Shown in pieces: positions 16,547 through 25,369 of a stretch of 64,000 nucleotides of DNA (positions within the stretch are counted from its first letter, which is position 1; each line of letters begins with the position of its first letter). The stretch comes from BQWY01 sp046351095 (lineage in GTDB: Bacteria > Nitrospirota > Nitrospiria > Nitrospirales > Nitrospiraceae), in the NCBI GenBank assembly GCA_046351095.1, contig JAXLZC010000001.1:2914001-2978000 (forward strand), written 5' to 3'. The notes below the pieces were generated by a model. It made no database searches, had not been told where the DNA came from, and was given only the letters and a program-made list of their open reading frames with translations. Made by a program: the position numbers and the translations under genes.

Positions 16547-17400
16547 GGTGTCCGGTCGTTGGACGTCGTGTCGTCGATGCGGTCGGCATCCGCCGACTCT
16601 TCGAAATGATACAGGCCAAGTCCGACGCGCGCGCGGCCGGTCCCGCGCGCCGCAGGGTTCACGTCACGATCTCGGTGCGCCAGCCACCGGTCGAGTTCTT
16701 CGAGCAGTTCTTGCGCACGGGCGGCGGCGATGGCTTCGAACGCTTTCGCCGTCTCGACCGACACATTGTCGTACATCACTTTGCGTTGGTAGCGTGGATG
16801 CCGCGGATCGCCGTATAGGTTGTGGTCGATCGTGGCGATCAAGTCGGCGGTGTCGAGGCCGAGGATGGCGAGTTTTTGTGTCGGACTTTTCTCCGGGACG
16901 TAGCCGCGCGCCATGAGGCAAATCTGGCCGTCGCGCAATTGTTTGACGGCGCCCACACGCAACAACTCGTCCAGCATGGCTCGCGGCGGCATGTCACCGC
17001 TGTAACGCTTCACTAACTCGACGAAGGTGACGGGTCCTTCGGCCATCCGCAGCGGGAGCGGTTGGCTGCTGTCGTTCACGAACTCCGGGTCTTTCATCCA
17101 CCCGCCGATGACGGCGGCCGCACGGTTGTAGCGGTCGATGTCCGCATCGAGCGTATGCCGCGTCGCACCAGCCAGGCGGTGGACCTCCTTTCGCGTGAGG
17201 CCGGTGGTAATTGCAATCCGAGCCAGGGTGGCCGGTTTGCCTGCGTCGCCGTATTCTGCTTTGGCGACGTCGACGTACACGTGTTTGGTGACTTCAAAAA
17301 AGGATTTCGCCGACAATCCGTTCCGAAGACAGATGCGGACGAGCGGGCGCAACAACGATCGAAGAGCTGTCTTCAGGACGCTGGTGGGAGATGTCGCCAT
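16543..17400 (-). CDS. DUF6502 family protein, possible DNA-binding
   Basis: A 285-residue soluble protein. Residues 1-80 contain LRPLVRICLRNGLSAKSFFE and LARIAITTGLTRKEVHRLAG, which read as helix-turn-helix-like segments. The middle carries ELVKRYSGDMPPRAMLDEL, and the end has a helix rich in Ala/Glu (ETAKAFEAIAAARAQELLEEL). I match it to DUF6502, a family of unknown role commonly beside DUF5666 proteins. A symmetric operator-like site lies at 17412, 12 bases before its start, so it may regulate itself and the divergent phosphatase gene. Confidence 0.75.
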   Translation of the reverse strand: MATSPTSVLKTALRSLLRPLVRICLRNGLSAKSFFEVTKHVYVDVAKAEYGDAGKPATLARIAITTGLTRKEVHRLAGATRHTLDADIDRYNRAAAVIGGWMKDPEFVNDSSQPLPLRMAEGPVTFVELVKRYSGDMPPRAMLDELLRVGAVKQLRDGQICLMARGYVPEKSPTQKLAILGLDTADLIATIDHNLYGDPRHPRYQRKVMYDNVSVETAKAFEAIAAARAQELLEELDRWLAHRDRDVNPAARGTGRARVGLGLYHFEESADADRIDDTTSNDRTP

Positions 17401-17411
17401 CGTGCTTGATG

Positions 17412-17427
17412 TGGGAAAAATTTCCCA
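17412..17427. promoter_or_regulatory. Inverted repeat in divergent promoter region
   Basis: TGGGAAA-AA-TTTCCCA is a perfect 7-bp inverted repeat with a 2-base centre, in the 72-base gap between DUF6502 (minus) and the phosphatase gene (plus). A TATACT -10-like hexamer follows at 17430-17435. The arrangement fits a repressor or activator site controlling one or both genes. The DUF6502 protein, with helix-turn-helix-like segments, is the obvious candidate ligand, but this is inference. Confidence 0.55.
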
Positions 17428-17472
17428 TGTATACTAGCAGCAGACGAATGGTCATGTCATGGGAGTCGTCCG

Positions 17473-18093
17473 GTGGCGCTTCGTAGCTCATTTCTGCGGC
17501 GGGTTGCGTATCGAGTGTCGGTAGGGATTGTCCTGTTTGGGATCGCGACCTCGGCATTCGGCTATTACCGCTGGGAGCAGCGCAATTTCGACGTGGTGGC
17601 GGCCGATCAGGTCTATCGCGCTCGGCAACTCAGCAGCGACGAATTATCGACGGTGGTGGCCCGCTACGGGATCAAGAGTATTCTGAATCTTCGCGGCAAA
17701 AATCCAGGCGAGACCTGGTATCGCGCCGAATCGGCGGTTGCGGACCTCCTCGGCGTGCAGCTCGTAAGTTTTCCCCTCTCGGCGAATTTAGAATGGGACT
17801 CGGAACAAATTTCGGATGTCGTCCGGGTGTTGCGCGAGGCTCCGAAGCCGTTACTTATCCATTGTAAGTCCGGATCGGACCGGACGGGACTGGCCGCGGC
17901 GCTGTATTTGCTCGAGGTTGAGGGCCAATCTGCATCCGTCGCCTCGCATCAGCTCTCGTTGTATTACGGCCATATTCCAGCCCTCCTCGGTACGAGTACC
18001 AGCGCTATGGATCGTACGTTCTGGCGTGTCACCGAACGACGCGACTCCTCCACCGCTCGATCGAGTCACATCCCTCCGTCGCCTTCCTTCTAG
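17473..18093 (+). CDS. Membrane-anchored tyrosine/dual-specificity phosphatase-like protein
   Basis: A 206-residue protein starting at GTG 17473, with GGGAG about eight bases upstream. Residues 9-31 form one membrane anchor, so the catalytic domain is probably periplasmic. YRARQLSSDELSTVVARYGI and SILNLRG are typical of the atypical DSP fold. The active-site loop HCKSGSDRTG, near residue 130, has the Cys-x5-Arg of tyrosine phosphatases. The general acid is probably in the preceding loop. The substrate may be a phosphoprotein, a phosphosugar or a lipid phosphate. Confidence 0.85.
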   Translation: MALRSSFLRRVAYRVSVGIVLFGIATSAFGYYRWEQRNFDVVAADQVYRARQLSSDELSTVVARYGIKSILNLRGKNPGETWYRAESAVADLLGVQLVSFPLSANLEWDSEQISDVVRVLREAPKPLLIHCKSGSDRTGLAAALYLLEVEGQSASVASHQLSLYYGHIPALLGTSTSAMDRTFWRVTERRDSSTARSSHIPPSPSF

Positions 18094-18296
18094 CTGTTTC
18101 CTACTGAAGAGAGGTGCAGTATCCTTTGAACTGACGCCCCGATCCCGTACGTACGTTTTGGTTTGAGCCCACCCTCCAATCTCTGGTAGGTTCCCGTCGC
18201 ATCCTTGATGGACCGGCTGCCGGGTGCGTCTCGTCGTTGAGGCGGACGTCGGCGGACCCCAATCGCTGTGCACCGTATCGTCCCCCACGAGGTCTC

Positions 18297-19136
18297 ATGC
18301 GTATCAGTGGATTTACACTCATTCGCAACGCCATCCTGTACGATTTCCCGATCGTCGAATCGATTTCGTCGTTGTTGCCGTTCGTCGACGAATATGTCGT
18401 GAACGTCGGGCGGTCCGACGACGAGACGTTGGCCTTGGTGCAGTCCATCGCGTCGCCCAAGATCAAGATCATCGAGACGGTGTGGGACGAGTCGCTGAAG
18501 GCCGACGGCAAGTTGTTTGGACTTCAGCAGGATGTCGCATTGGCCGCCTGTACCGGCGACTGGGCGATCTGTCTACAAGGGGATGAAGTGGTGCATGAGG
18601 ACGATCTCCCGATCATCCGCCAGGCGTTGGAAACCTATCTCGATCAGCCGGAAGTCATGGGGCTGGTGTTTCGCATGGTGCATTTTAAGGGCGACTTCTG
18701 GAGTGTGGATCCTTGGATGTACCACCATGCCACGCGTATTGTGCGCGGGGGCGGGAAGGTACGGTCCGCCATCGATGGATTCGACTTCGAAGTGATCGCC
18801 AACTCGGAAGTCATCAAACATGGCCCGTCCGGGCGCCGCATTCCTGCGAGAATTTTTCACTACGGGTATGCGCGTAAGGCGGCGGCGCTCCGCGAGAAGC
18901 GTCGATATCAAATCCGTCGGCATGAAGGCGAGCGCCTCAGCGAAGAGTCGATCGATCGTTGGGCGGAGGAAGATGCACAATTTTTGGACTACGGCATTTT
19001 GAAGAATTTTCGTGGGACGCACCCTCGTGCCATGCAGGCGCTTGTGAACAACGCCGTCAAACTCAAGCCGTACCGGAATCGTTGGTTCAATCCCGCGTTT
19101 TATCGCCGTGTCCTGGCGCAGGGATTTCGCGGTTGA
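18297..19136 (+). CDS. Family 2-type glycosyltransferase
   Basis: A 279-residue protein starting at ATG 18297 after ACGAGG. It opens with ISGFTLIRNAILYDFPIVES and LLPFVDEYVVNVGRSDDETL, the first strand and acidic loop of a GT-A fold. GDWAICLQGDEVVHEDDLP near residue 95 sits where the metal-binding DxD motif usually lies (here QGDE). The C-terminal half, FHYGYARKAAALREKRRYQI, is charged and may bind the acceptor. The transferred sugar is not predictable. It stands alone between the phosphatase and a diguanylate cyclase. Confidence 0.75.
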   Translation: MRISGFTLIRNAILYDFPIVESISSLLPFVDEYVVNVGRSDDETLALVQSIASPKIKIIETVWDESLKADGKLFGLQQDVALAACTGDWAICLQGDEVVHEDDLPIIRQALETYLDQPEVMGLVFRMVHFKGDFWSVDPWMYHHATRIVRGGGKVRSAIDGFDFEVIANSEVIKHGPSGRRIPARIFHYGYARKAAALREKRRYQIRRHEGERLSEESIDRWAEEDAQFLDYGILKNFRGTHPRAMQALVNNAVKLKPYRNRWFNPAFYRRVLAQGFRG

Positions 19137-19297
19137 CCGTCTTGTACTTGTTCGCTGCCCGATCGGTTCCCACTACGATTCCGCTCCTCCCTCAGATGTC
19201 GGATCCGTTCGATTTGCTTGTCGAGCGGTGACTTTCGTCATACGGTAGACCAGAGGCAGCAATCTCAGGCCCTCATTTATGACCCGCTGCGCGTGGT

Positions 19298-21409
19298 GTG
19301 TCCGCGCGTGTGCGGATGGAATCGCCGATGCTTCGGGAGCTTTGGTCGCAACGACAACCCTACTGGTGGATCGTCTGGTCGACGATCGTCATCACCTGTG
19401 CTGCCGTGGCGTCGGCCGTGTGGAGCCTTACGACGATCGAGCGACGTCTCATCAATGCGGCGGGTAACAGCGTTGCGCTGACGTCGGAAGAGAGCGCGCG
19501 CAAGATCGACAAGATCCTCGAAGAACGCGCCGGGGATCTGATTGTGCTGTCCCATATGCGGCTGTTGCAGGTCCGCGATACACGGCTCATCTCCGAACAC
19601 TTAAATGCGGTGCGCTCGACCTACGCAGATTTTTCCGTCCTGGAAATGACCGATGCGGTTGGGCAGGTGATCGCTTCGACCGATCCGACGCATATAGGGA
19701 CGGCGGTGGGCGAGATGCCGTGGTTTGTCGGTGCCCGCGATCGAACGGATCTCTATATCGGCGAATTGTCGAAAGCGGTCGAGACAAACGGGAAACCGGC
19801 GATTGTCTTCTCGCGAGCGATCCGACGCGAGAACGGCGACTTGTTAGGGGTCGTGGCCGGCTGGGTTGCGATGCATGTGTTCGAAGAGCAGGCGCGAGAA
19901 CCGATCGCCTTGCTGCGCGGGCAGTGGGGCGCTGATTCGGCCATCGAGTATCTCGTGGTGACGTCGACGGGCGGGTTGCTGGCCGACTCCAATTTACGGC
20001 AAGAGGGGAAGGTCAATCTGCGCGAGTTGGCAGTGCCGAGTGTCACCGAGGTGTTGGCTGGCGAGACCGGATTTGTGTTGGAGCAACATGGGCGTCATGA
20101 CTACGAAGTCGTCACGGGCTACGCGCAAACTGCCGGGGGGACGCGCGCACCGAACGTCCAGTGGGGCGTGCTCGTGCGTGTGGATGTGGACCACGTCCGT
20201 GCGCCGATTTTGACGCTGCTCTGGAAAATTGGTCTCGGCTGGGGTGTGGTGGCCGTCCCGATGATCACGCTGCTGCTCTGGTCGGCCAAGCGGTTGGAGA
20301 AATACGGTCAGGAACAACAGGCCCGTGCGACGACGTCCGAAGCGGCGTTGCATCTCCACATCGCATCGCTCCGGTCGGTGGTGGATGCCGCGCGGACGCT
20401 GACGGAAGCGCGTGACTTGGAAGGGGTGTACCAGCACCTGTTGGATATCTCGCGTAAGGATACGGGCGCGGCCGCCGCGGTGTTGATGGTGTTCGAGGAA
20501 CGTCCGGGCGCGCCGCCGCGCGCGTTTACCAAAGGCATGTCTGCCGGCGCGTTGACGATGTTGACACGCTCACAGGTGGGCATGGTGCTGATCGACCGAT
20601 TGATGCGCGAATCGACGCCGATTCGCTTAAAAGACCTCGAAGAACAGCTGGCGGCGCACGGCGCGTCGATGGCGCAGGTACCGGTTGCCGGCCTGATCGG
20701 GATGTCCATTCGGACGCGCGAGCGCCTGTTCGGAGCCTTGTGTCTTATGGACAAACAGTCCGGGCACGGCCGGATGACGGACTTTACGGATTTGGATGTG
20801 CAGGTGGTGACGGCGCTCACGGCGCAGGTGGGTGTGGCCGTCGAAAACCTGTTGGCGCTGACCCATGCGCAAACGCAAGCCACGCACGATTCGCTGACGG
20901 GACTGCTCAACCATTCGGCGATTCTGGAAGCGCTGGAAACGGAACTCAATCGGTCGCAACGAAACGGCGAGCCGGTGTCCGTGCTCCTGTTGGACCTCGA
21001 CCATTTTAAGGCGGTCAACGATACGTACGGGCACAGTGCGGGCGACCAGGTGCTGATCGAAACGGCGAACCGCATTCGTGCGGTATTGCGCTCTTACGAT
21101 TCCATGGGGCGCGCGGGCGGCGAGGAGTTTTTGATGGTCTTGCCGCGGTGCGGACCGGCGGCGGCGGTGCAGTTGGCGGAGCGGTTGCGCGTGGCGATCG
21201 GCGAGGAGCCGTTCAGTCGTCCGGCCGGTCCGTTCCATGTCACGGCGAGTATCGGAGTAACGTCTTGGCCAGGTGGGTTACCGACCAGTCCCACCATCTT
21301 GGTCGAGGTGGCGGACGAAGCGATGTATCGCGCGAAGCACAGCGGTCGCAACCGTGTGGAAGTCGGTGTGCCTCGCATCGGCCCGCAGGCTCAGGAAATG
21401 GCAGGCTAG
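19298..21409 (+). CDS. Cache-GAF-GGDEF diguanylate cyclase
   Basis: A 703-residue inner-membrane protein. The GTG 19298 start is uncertain; ATG 19316 or 19328 are alternatives. Two membrane helices (about residues 22-44 and 310-335) enclose a double Cache sensor facing the periplasm. A GAF domain follows (about 365-530), then a GGDEF domain with LLDLDHFKAVNDTYG. It carries AGGEEF near residue 606 and an RxxD inhibitory site (RSYD) five residues before it, so the enzyme should make c-di-GMP and be product-inhibited. Its sensor resembles that of the hybrid kinase at 48597. Confidence 0.92.
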   Translation: MSARVRMESPMLRELWSQRQPYWWIVWSTIVITCAAVASAVWSLTTIERRLINAAGNSVALTSEESARKIDKILEERAGDLIVLSHMRLLQVRDTRLISEHLNAVRSTYADFSVLEMTDAVGQVIASTDPTHIGTAVGEMPWFVGARDRTDLYIGELSKAVETNGKPAIVFSRAIRRENGDLLGVVAGWVAMHVFEEQAREPIALLRGQWGADSAIEYLVVTSTGGLLADSNLRQEGKVNLRELAVPSVTEVLAGETGFVLEQHGRHDYEVVTGYAQTAGGTRAPNVQWGVLVRVDVDHVRAPILTLLWKIGLGWGVVAVPMITLLLWSAKRLEKYGQEQQARATTSEAALHLHIASLRSVVDAARTLTEARDLEGVYQHLLDISRKDTGAAAAVLMVFEERPGAPPRAFTKGMSAGALTMLTRSQVGMVLIDRLMRESTPIRLKDLEEQLAAHGASMAQVPVAGLIGMSIRTRERLFGALCLMDKQSGHGRMTDFTDLDVQVVTALTAQVGVAVENLLALTHAQTQATHDSLTGLLNHSAILEALETELNRSQRNGEPVSVLLLDLDHFKAVNDTYGHSAGDQVLIETANRIRAVLRSYDSMGRAGGEEFLMVLPRCGPAAAVQLAERLRVAIGEEPFSRPAGPFHVTASIGVTSWPGGLPTSPTILVEVADEAMYRAKHSGRNRVEVGVPRIGPQAQEMAG

Positions 21410-21458
21410 CAGTCACACCCTGGACATTCGAACGATTCGATCAGCCGATGCGCCGACA

Positions 21459-22064
21459 TCAGCACCCACGTCCCCAACGGTGACAGGGAACAAACGGACG
21501 ATAGCCGAACCGGTAGCCGCCGTAGGGGCGATAGCCGTAGCTGAATCGGAACCCGGGCGCATACCCGAAGCGAACACTCGGACCATAGCCGTAGCGCCAG
21601 GGGCGGCCGAGATACAGCCCGAATCCTGGATATACTCCGAGCCCGACCGGCGGATATGCATAACTCGGTGGATATGCGTAGGCAGGCGGATAGGTGTAGA
21701 CGGGAGCCGGCGCCACGGGAGGCGGTGTGGCGAGTTGGCGTTGCATGTCCGCCGCGGCCATCGACTGGCGATCGACCTCCTGCCGTAATTCTCCGACGGC
21801 GCCCTGCTGCGCCTTAAGTTCACCCTCAAGCTGCCCGATGCGCTCGCGCTGCGTTTCAATCAACGCCTGCATGCAGCGCGCCTGCGCGTCCTCGCTGTAG
21901 TTGGAACATTCCCAGGGGACCTGGGACGACGGCGCTGCCCAGGCCGTGCCGAGCGCCGCGAGCGAGCATCCGGTGGCGAGGCTGAGTACACGTACCCACT
22001 GTACCGTTGTCGATCGACCGATAGACTGTCCCGCTGTCTGTCGAAGCCCGTCGGCTTGCCTCAT
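21459..22064 (-). CDS. Secreted protein with Tyr/Pro/Gly-rich tail
   Basis: A 201-residue protein. ATG 22064 follows AAAGGAGG at ideal spacing; an upstream in-frame start at 22109 lacks such a site. Signal-like residues 22-44 end with AAWA. Residues 50-105 form a coiled coil (ETQRERIGQLEGELKAQQ). The rest is low-complexity: three YPPxYAYPP-like units, then YGYGPSVRFGYAPGF-type repeats. A coiled coil plus aromatic tail suggests a surface or envelope structural protein. I know no function for it. Confidence 0.7.
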   Translation of the reverse strand: MRQADGLRQTAGQSIGRSTTVQWVRVLSLATGCSLAALGTAWAAPSSQVPWECSNYSEDAQARCMQALIETQRERIGQLEGELKAQQGAVGELRQEVDRQSMAAADMQRQLATPPPVAPAPVYTYPPAYAYPPSYAYPPVGLGVYPGFGLYLGRPWRYGYGPSVRFGYAPGFRFSYGYRPYGGYRFGYRPFVPCHRWGRGC

Positions 22065-22337
22065 CGGTTCCTCCTTTGCCGGCGATGGGTCGATCCATCC
22101 GCCCGCCATGTCACCACCACGCTACCATGCGTTCGCCACGGAGACCAGCCCCGCTCCGCACCTGTGTGCCGTGGTGAACAGGGATAACGCGAGGCAGCCG
22201 GAACGGTTGACGGGGCAGGGAAAGCCGGCACGTATGGGGCCCGACGAATCGGCCGCCAGATCCTACTGATGTGGGAATCGTGCACAAGAACGGCCCTACG
22301 GTTTTTTTCGCGGATGAGCTGGTGTACAGTGGCGGGT

Positions 22338-22790
22338 ATGCCCGAGTTGCTGCCGCCGAAAGACACCCCTCACCAGACGACATCCCAGGCGCCGAAGGCC
22401 CCCATGCGCCTCGCGGCCGAGGCCACGGAGCAGGAGCTGCGGTATCACCCTCGTGTGCGGCTGCGGGCGCCGTTTGCCTGTTCGTTCGAACGGCGAGGGT
22501 TGACGCGATGGTGGCGCGGCGAGGCCAGCGGCTTGGGGATCGTGTTTAATGTGTCGATGACGGGTGCGAAAGTGCTCGGCGAAACGGAACTTAAGGCCGG
22601 CGACCGTGTCACGATGAATTTGCGTCTGCCGAAACAGTCCTCGGCGATGACGGTGAAAGAAGCGCGGGTGCGCTGGGTCCGGGACCACATGTGCGGGCTG
22701 GAATTTACGCGCCTCTCGCCGGCCGAGGAATGGCGCTTGTGGAAATTTATGGAATTGCTGGCGAAGTCGAGTCGGCGGAAGCCGAAGTAG
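22338..22790 (+). CDS. PilZ domain protein
   Basis: A 150-residue protein. ATG 22338 begins MPELLPPKDT, and an upstream frame (22269) is unlikely. The PilZ domain retains both c-di-GMP motifs: RYHPR at residues 35-39 (RxxxR) and NVSMTG at 71-76 (N/DxSxxG). It should therefore bind the nucleotide. It ends ten bases from the convergent GTPase gene. The window has at least one likely active cyclase (19298), so it could be the effector of that signal. Confidence 0.88.
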   Translation: MPELLPPKDTPHQTTSQAPKAPMRLAAEATEQELRYHPRVRLRAPFACSFERRGLTRWWRGEASGLGIVFNVSMTGAKVLGETELKAGDRVTMNLRLPKQSSAMTVKEARVRWVRDHMCGLEFTRLSPAEEWRLWKFMELLAKSSRRKPK

Positions 22791-22800
22791 GACTGAGCAA

Positions 22801-23388
22801 TTATCGGCCGACAGCGGCGGCGCGACGAGCCGCGGTCTGTCGGGCGTCCGACTCCAACATCATCGCGGTCACCGCTTCGAACGCCTCCCGTACCTGCTCG
22901 CCGGTTTTTGCGCTCGTTTCGAAGAGCGGCCAACCCACATGGCGCAGCGCCTGCAGATCCTCAGGGCGTAATTCCCATTTCGACCGCAGGTCCGACTTGT
23001 TCACCACGCCGACGAAGGGCGCGTCCGGCGCCACGCTGACGGCAATCTGTTGCAGGCTTCGTGCGATGTCCAAGGTTTCGGTGCGTGTCGGGTCGATCAC
23101 GACGACGAAGCCGTGTGCCCCGTATACGTAGTCCTTGCGATAACACTGCAGCGGATCCGAAAGCCCTTCCAAGTCCCACAACAACAACCGCACGGCCTGG
23201 CCTGCCGGCGCGACGTCCATGCTGTGGATGTTGACGCCGATCGTGACGCGATAGGTGTCGTCGAAGGAGTTCTGGACGTACCGCTGCACCAGCGAGGTTT
23301 TGCCGACCGACGTGGCGCCGAGCAGGCAGAGTTTTTTGCTCAGGTGCGGAGTCGTCCCCGAACCGCCCGGTGCCTGAGGCAAGGTCAT
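22801..23388 (-). CDS. Ras-superfamily small GTPase
   Basis: A 195-residue cytosolic switch protein. All nucleotide motifs are present: P-loop GATSVGKT (24-31), DLEG (72-75) as the DxxG motif, NKSD (130-133) and ETSAK (157-161). The residue after the DxxG Gly is Leu, where Ras/Rab proteins have the catalytic Gln, so intrinsic hydrolysis should be slow without a partner. Its start overlaps the stop of the OmpA-like gene by four bases. It thus forms one unit with the membrane protein and, upstream, a coiled-coil protein. Confidence 0.92.
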   Translation of the reverse strand: MTLPQAPGGSGTTPHLSKKLCLLGATSVGKTSLVQRYVQNSFDDTYRVTIGVNIHSMDVAPAGQAVRLLLWDLEGLSDPLQCYRKDYVYGAHGFVVVIDPTRTETLDIARSLQQIAVSVAPDAPFVGVVNKSDLRSKWELRPEDLQALRHVGWPLFETSAKTGEQVREAFEAVTAMMLESDARQTAARRAAAVGR

Positions 23389-25268
23389 CGGATGGCTCGC
23401 ATGGGCGACGGGATGTCCGCGATCTCCGCGCGGAGGAACACACGGGGGCTGGGTGGCGGCGGGGCTTGGCCCGCGGTGGGAGGATGCTGCGCCCAGTAGG
23501 TATCCGCATCGATCGCGCGCAGTCGCAGGTGCGGCCAGAGATCGCGTGCGAGCGGTTCGTACACTCGCTGGCTGCGTTGTGCCGCCAGCCGTTGGTTGAC
23601 GGAGGGGGCGCCCTCCGGGCTGGCCTCGCCGACGACGTCGAGGCGGACGACCCGATGGAGAATGTCCGCGAGCCGGTCGACTTCCTTCAGTGTCATCGGG
23701 AGCGACGTGAGGTCGGCCTCGGCCGCAGGGACGAGCGAGGTCTGTCCCGTCTCGAACAAGAAGTCTCGTGCATGCAGCTGTGCGACGATCGCTTGCAGGC
23801 GTAACAACTCACGATCGTGCACGCGACCGCTCTTGACGCCGGAGACGCCGGGAATCGTCGGGCCGAGTCGCACAAAGTCCACGATCCAGTCGTGTGGGGC
23901 CGTGCCGACGGCCGTCAACATCGGTGCGCCGTTATCGTCTTCCAAGGAGAGTGTCACTTCCGCCGGCGGGTGCAACAGCCTGGCTGCGCGGCGCAGCACG
24001 AGCTCCGGCGACAAGCTCAGGTAGGGCTCGAGTTCGAACTGGAGGCCGGTAGTCGGCAGGCCGGATTGCACCGCGAGCAACATCGGCTCCACTGCCAACG
24101 GGTCGCGCATGCCGCGAACGGTCGACACCGATCCCTCGCGGTGGATCTGCGTTAGATGTAGGCCCGGCTCGCGGTTAGCGCGCGTCACAAACGTGTCCCA
24201 CTGTGTGCGTTCGACGTACGCCGTCCACGCCCACCAGGCCAACACAAACAGCGGTACGATCAGCAAGGCCAACAGCGCGGGCGACAACCGAAACGGGCCC
24301 GGGGCGTGTAATGTTTCTTCAGGACGAGACGCCTGTCGTAGGCAGGGCAGGAGCGAGGCGACTGCCGGCTCGAAGGGGCGGAGGTCGCCCCGGTAATTGC
24401 GGAACGCGCTGCCATACTCTACATGGATTTCCGCGAGCGTACTTTGCAAGGTGGTGCGCAGGTCCGGCGGCGGAATGCCGCGGATGACGGCGGCCAGCAG
24501 CGCATCGTCGCCCTGTTCGATCCAGACGTGCAACTCGTCATCCATCGCAAACGATTGGAGGCCGCTGTCCGATGAGGCGCCGAACGAGTCGGTGGCGAAC
24601 CGTTGCACCGCGGTCGTGATGGCGGAGAACATAGCGGCAATCACGTCTTCGCGGCCGGAGAGGTGTCCGAGGGTCGCGTGGGCGAGGCGGATACCCGTCG
24701 CGCGGTGAATCAAAAAGACGTGTTCGACGCGGTACTGCAGCGTGTGCAGCAGGACGATTTCGCCGAACGTTTTCCCCGTGCGCCAGGCTTCCCACCGCCA
24801 GGCCAAGCCCTTCACCGACACGCTGTATTCCAACGTCTGATTGAGCGACCGCACCATCGTCTGCAACGCATCGGCGATGGCTTTGCGGATGGCCGGACCG
24901 ATGACGGGCGACAACGCATCCGCGATTCGTTTCGGCGAACGCTGCACGGCTTGCAGCAACGTCTCCTCGATCATCGGCGCCATGGCGCCGGCCAGTTGTC
25001 GATCTTGTTGCGACCGTTCGCGAATGGCTTCCGGCAGAACAGTCGCGACGGAGGCGGGATCCAGCACCGGGTGGTCGATCCGCGCTTCGATGCGGTTGAG
25101 GCGGATGCGTTCGGCGGCGGTCAGGATGTCGCGGAGCGCTTCGAGGTCGTCGTTATGCCCGTTGGCCATCGCCTGGCGCGCGCGCGCGGCACGGTCGTTG
25201 GCCGCTTGAGACGGCGTCGCGCCGGACGGCGCGGATCGCTGCGAAGGACGGGAGCCCTGATCAGCCAT
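23385..25268 (-). CDS. Large OmpA-like membrane protein
   Basis: A 627-residue protein. Residues 1-320 are soluble and begin with DDLEALRDILTAAERIRLNR, then VATVLPEAIRERS and a long helical region. One membrane helix lies at about residues 330-353 (ALLALLIVPLFVLAWWAWTA). Beyond it, two BON-like or strand-rich segments lead to an OmpA-like peptidoglycan-binding fold (about 503-572), with FLFETGQTSLVPAAE and ASPEGAPSVNQRLAAQRSQR. The large N-terminal half would be cytoplasmic and could meet the co-translated GTPase, while the OmpA-like end would reach the periplasm. Confidence 0.8.
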   Translation of the reverse strand: MADQGSRPSQRSAPSGATPSQAANDRAARARQAMANGHNDDLEALRDILTAAERIRLNRIEARIDHPVLDPASVATVLPEAIRERSQQDRQLAGAMAPMIEETLLQAVQRSPKRIADALSPVIGPAIRKAIADALQTMVRSLNQTLEYSVSVKGLAWRWEAWRTGKTFGEIVLLHTLQYRVEHVFLIHRATGIRLAHATLGHLSGREDVIAAMFSAITTAVQRFATDSFGASSDSGLQSFAMDDELHVWIEQGDDALLAAVIRGIPPPDLRTTLQSTLAEIHVEYGSAFRNYRGDLRPFEPAVASLLPCLRQASRPEETLHAPGPFRLSPALLALLIVPLFVLAWWAWTAYVERTQWDTFVTRANREPGLHLTQIHREGSVSTVRGMRDPLAVEPMLLAVQSGLPTTGLQFELEPYLSLSPELVLRRAARLLHPPAEVTLSLEDDNGAPMLTAVGTAPHDWIVDFVRLGPTIPGVSGVKSGRVHDRELLRLQAIVAQLHARDFLFETGQTSLVPAAEADLTSLPMTLKEVDRLADILHRVVRLDVVGEASPEGAPSVNQRLAAQRSQRVYEPLARDLWPHLRLRAIDADTYWAQHPPTAGQAPPPPSPRVFLRAEIADIPSPMRAIR

Positions 25269-25369
25269 GAGACCTCACGCATGGCGCAGTCGGCGGCGAT
25301 ACGACGGACACGGGCGAGGAGACGCTCGACCGGCCGTGATGTCGTCGCGACGGACGCCCTGCCTCGCGG

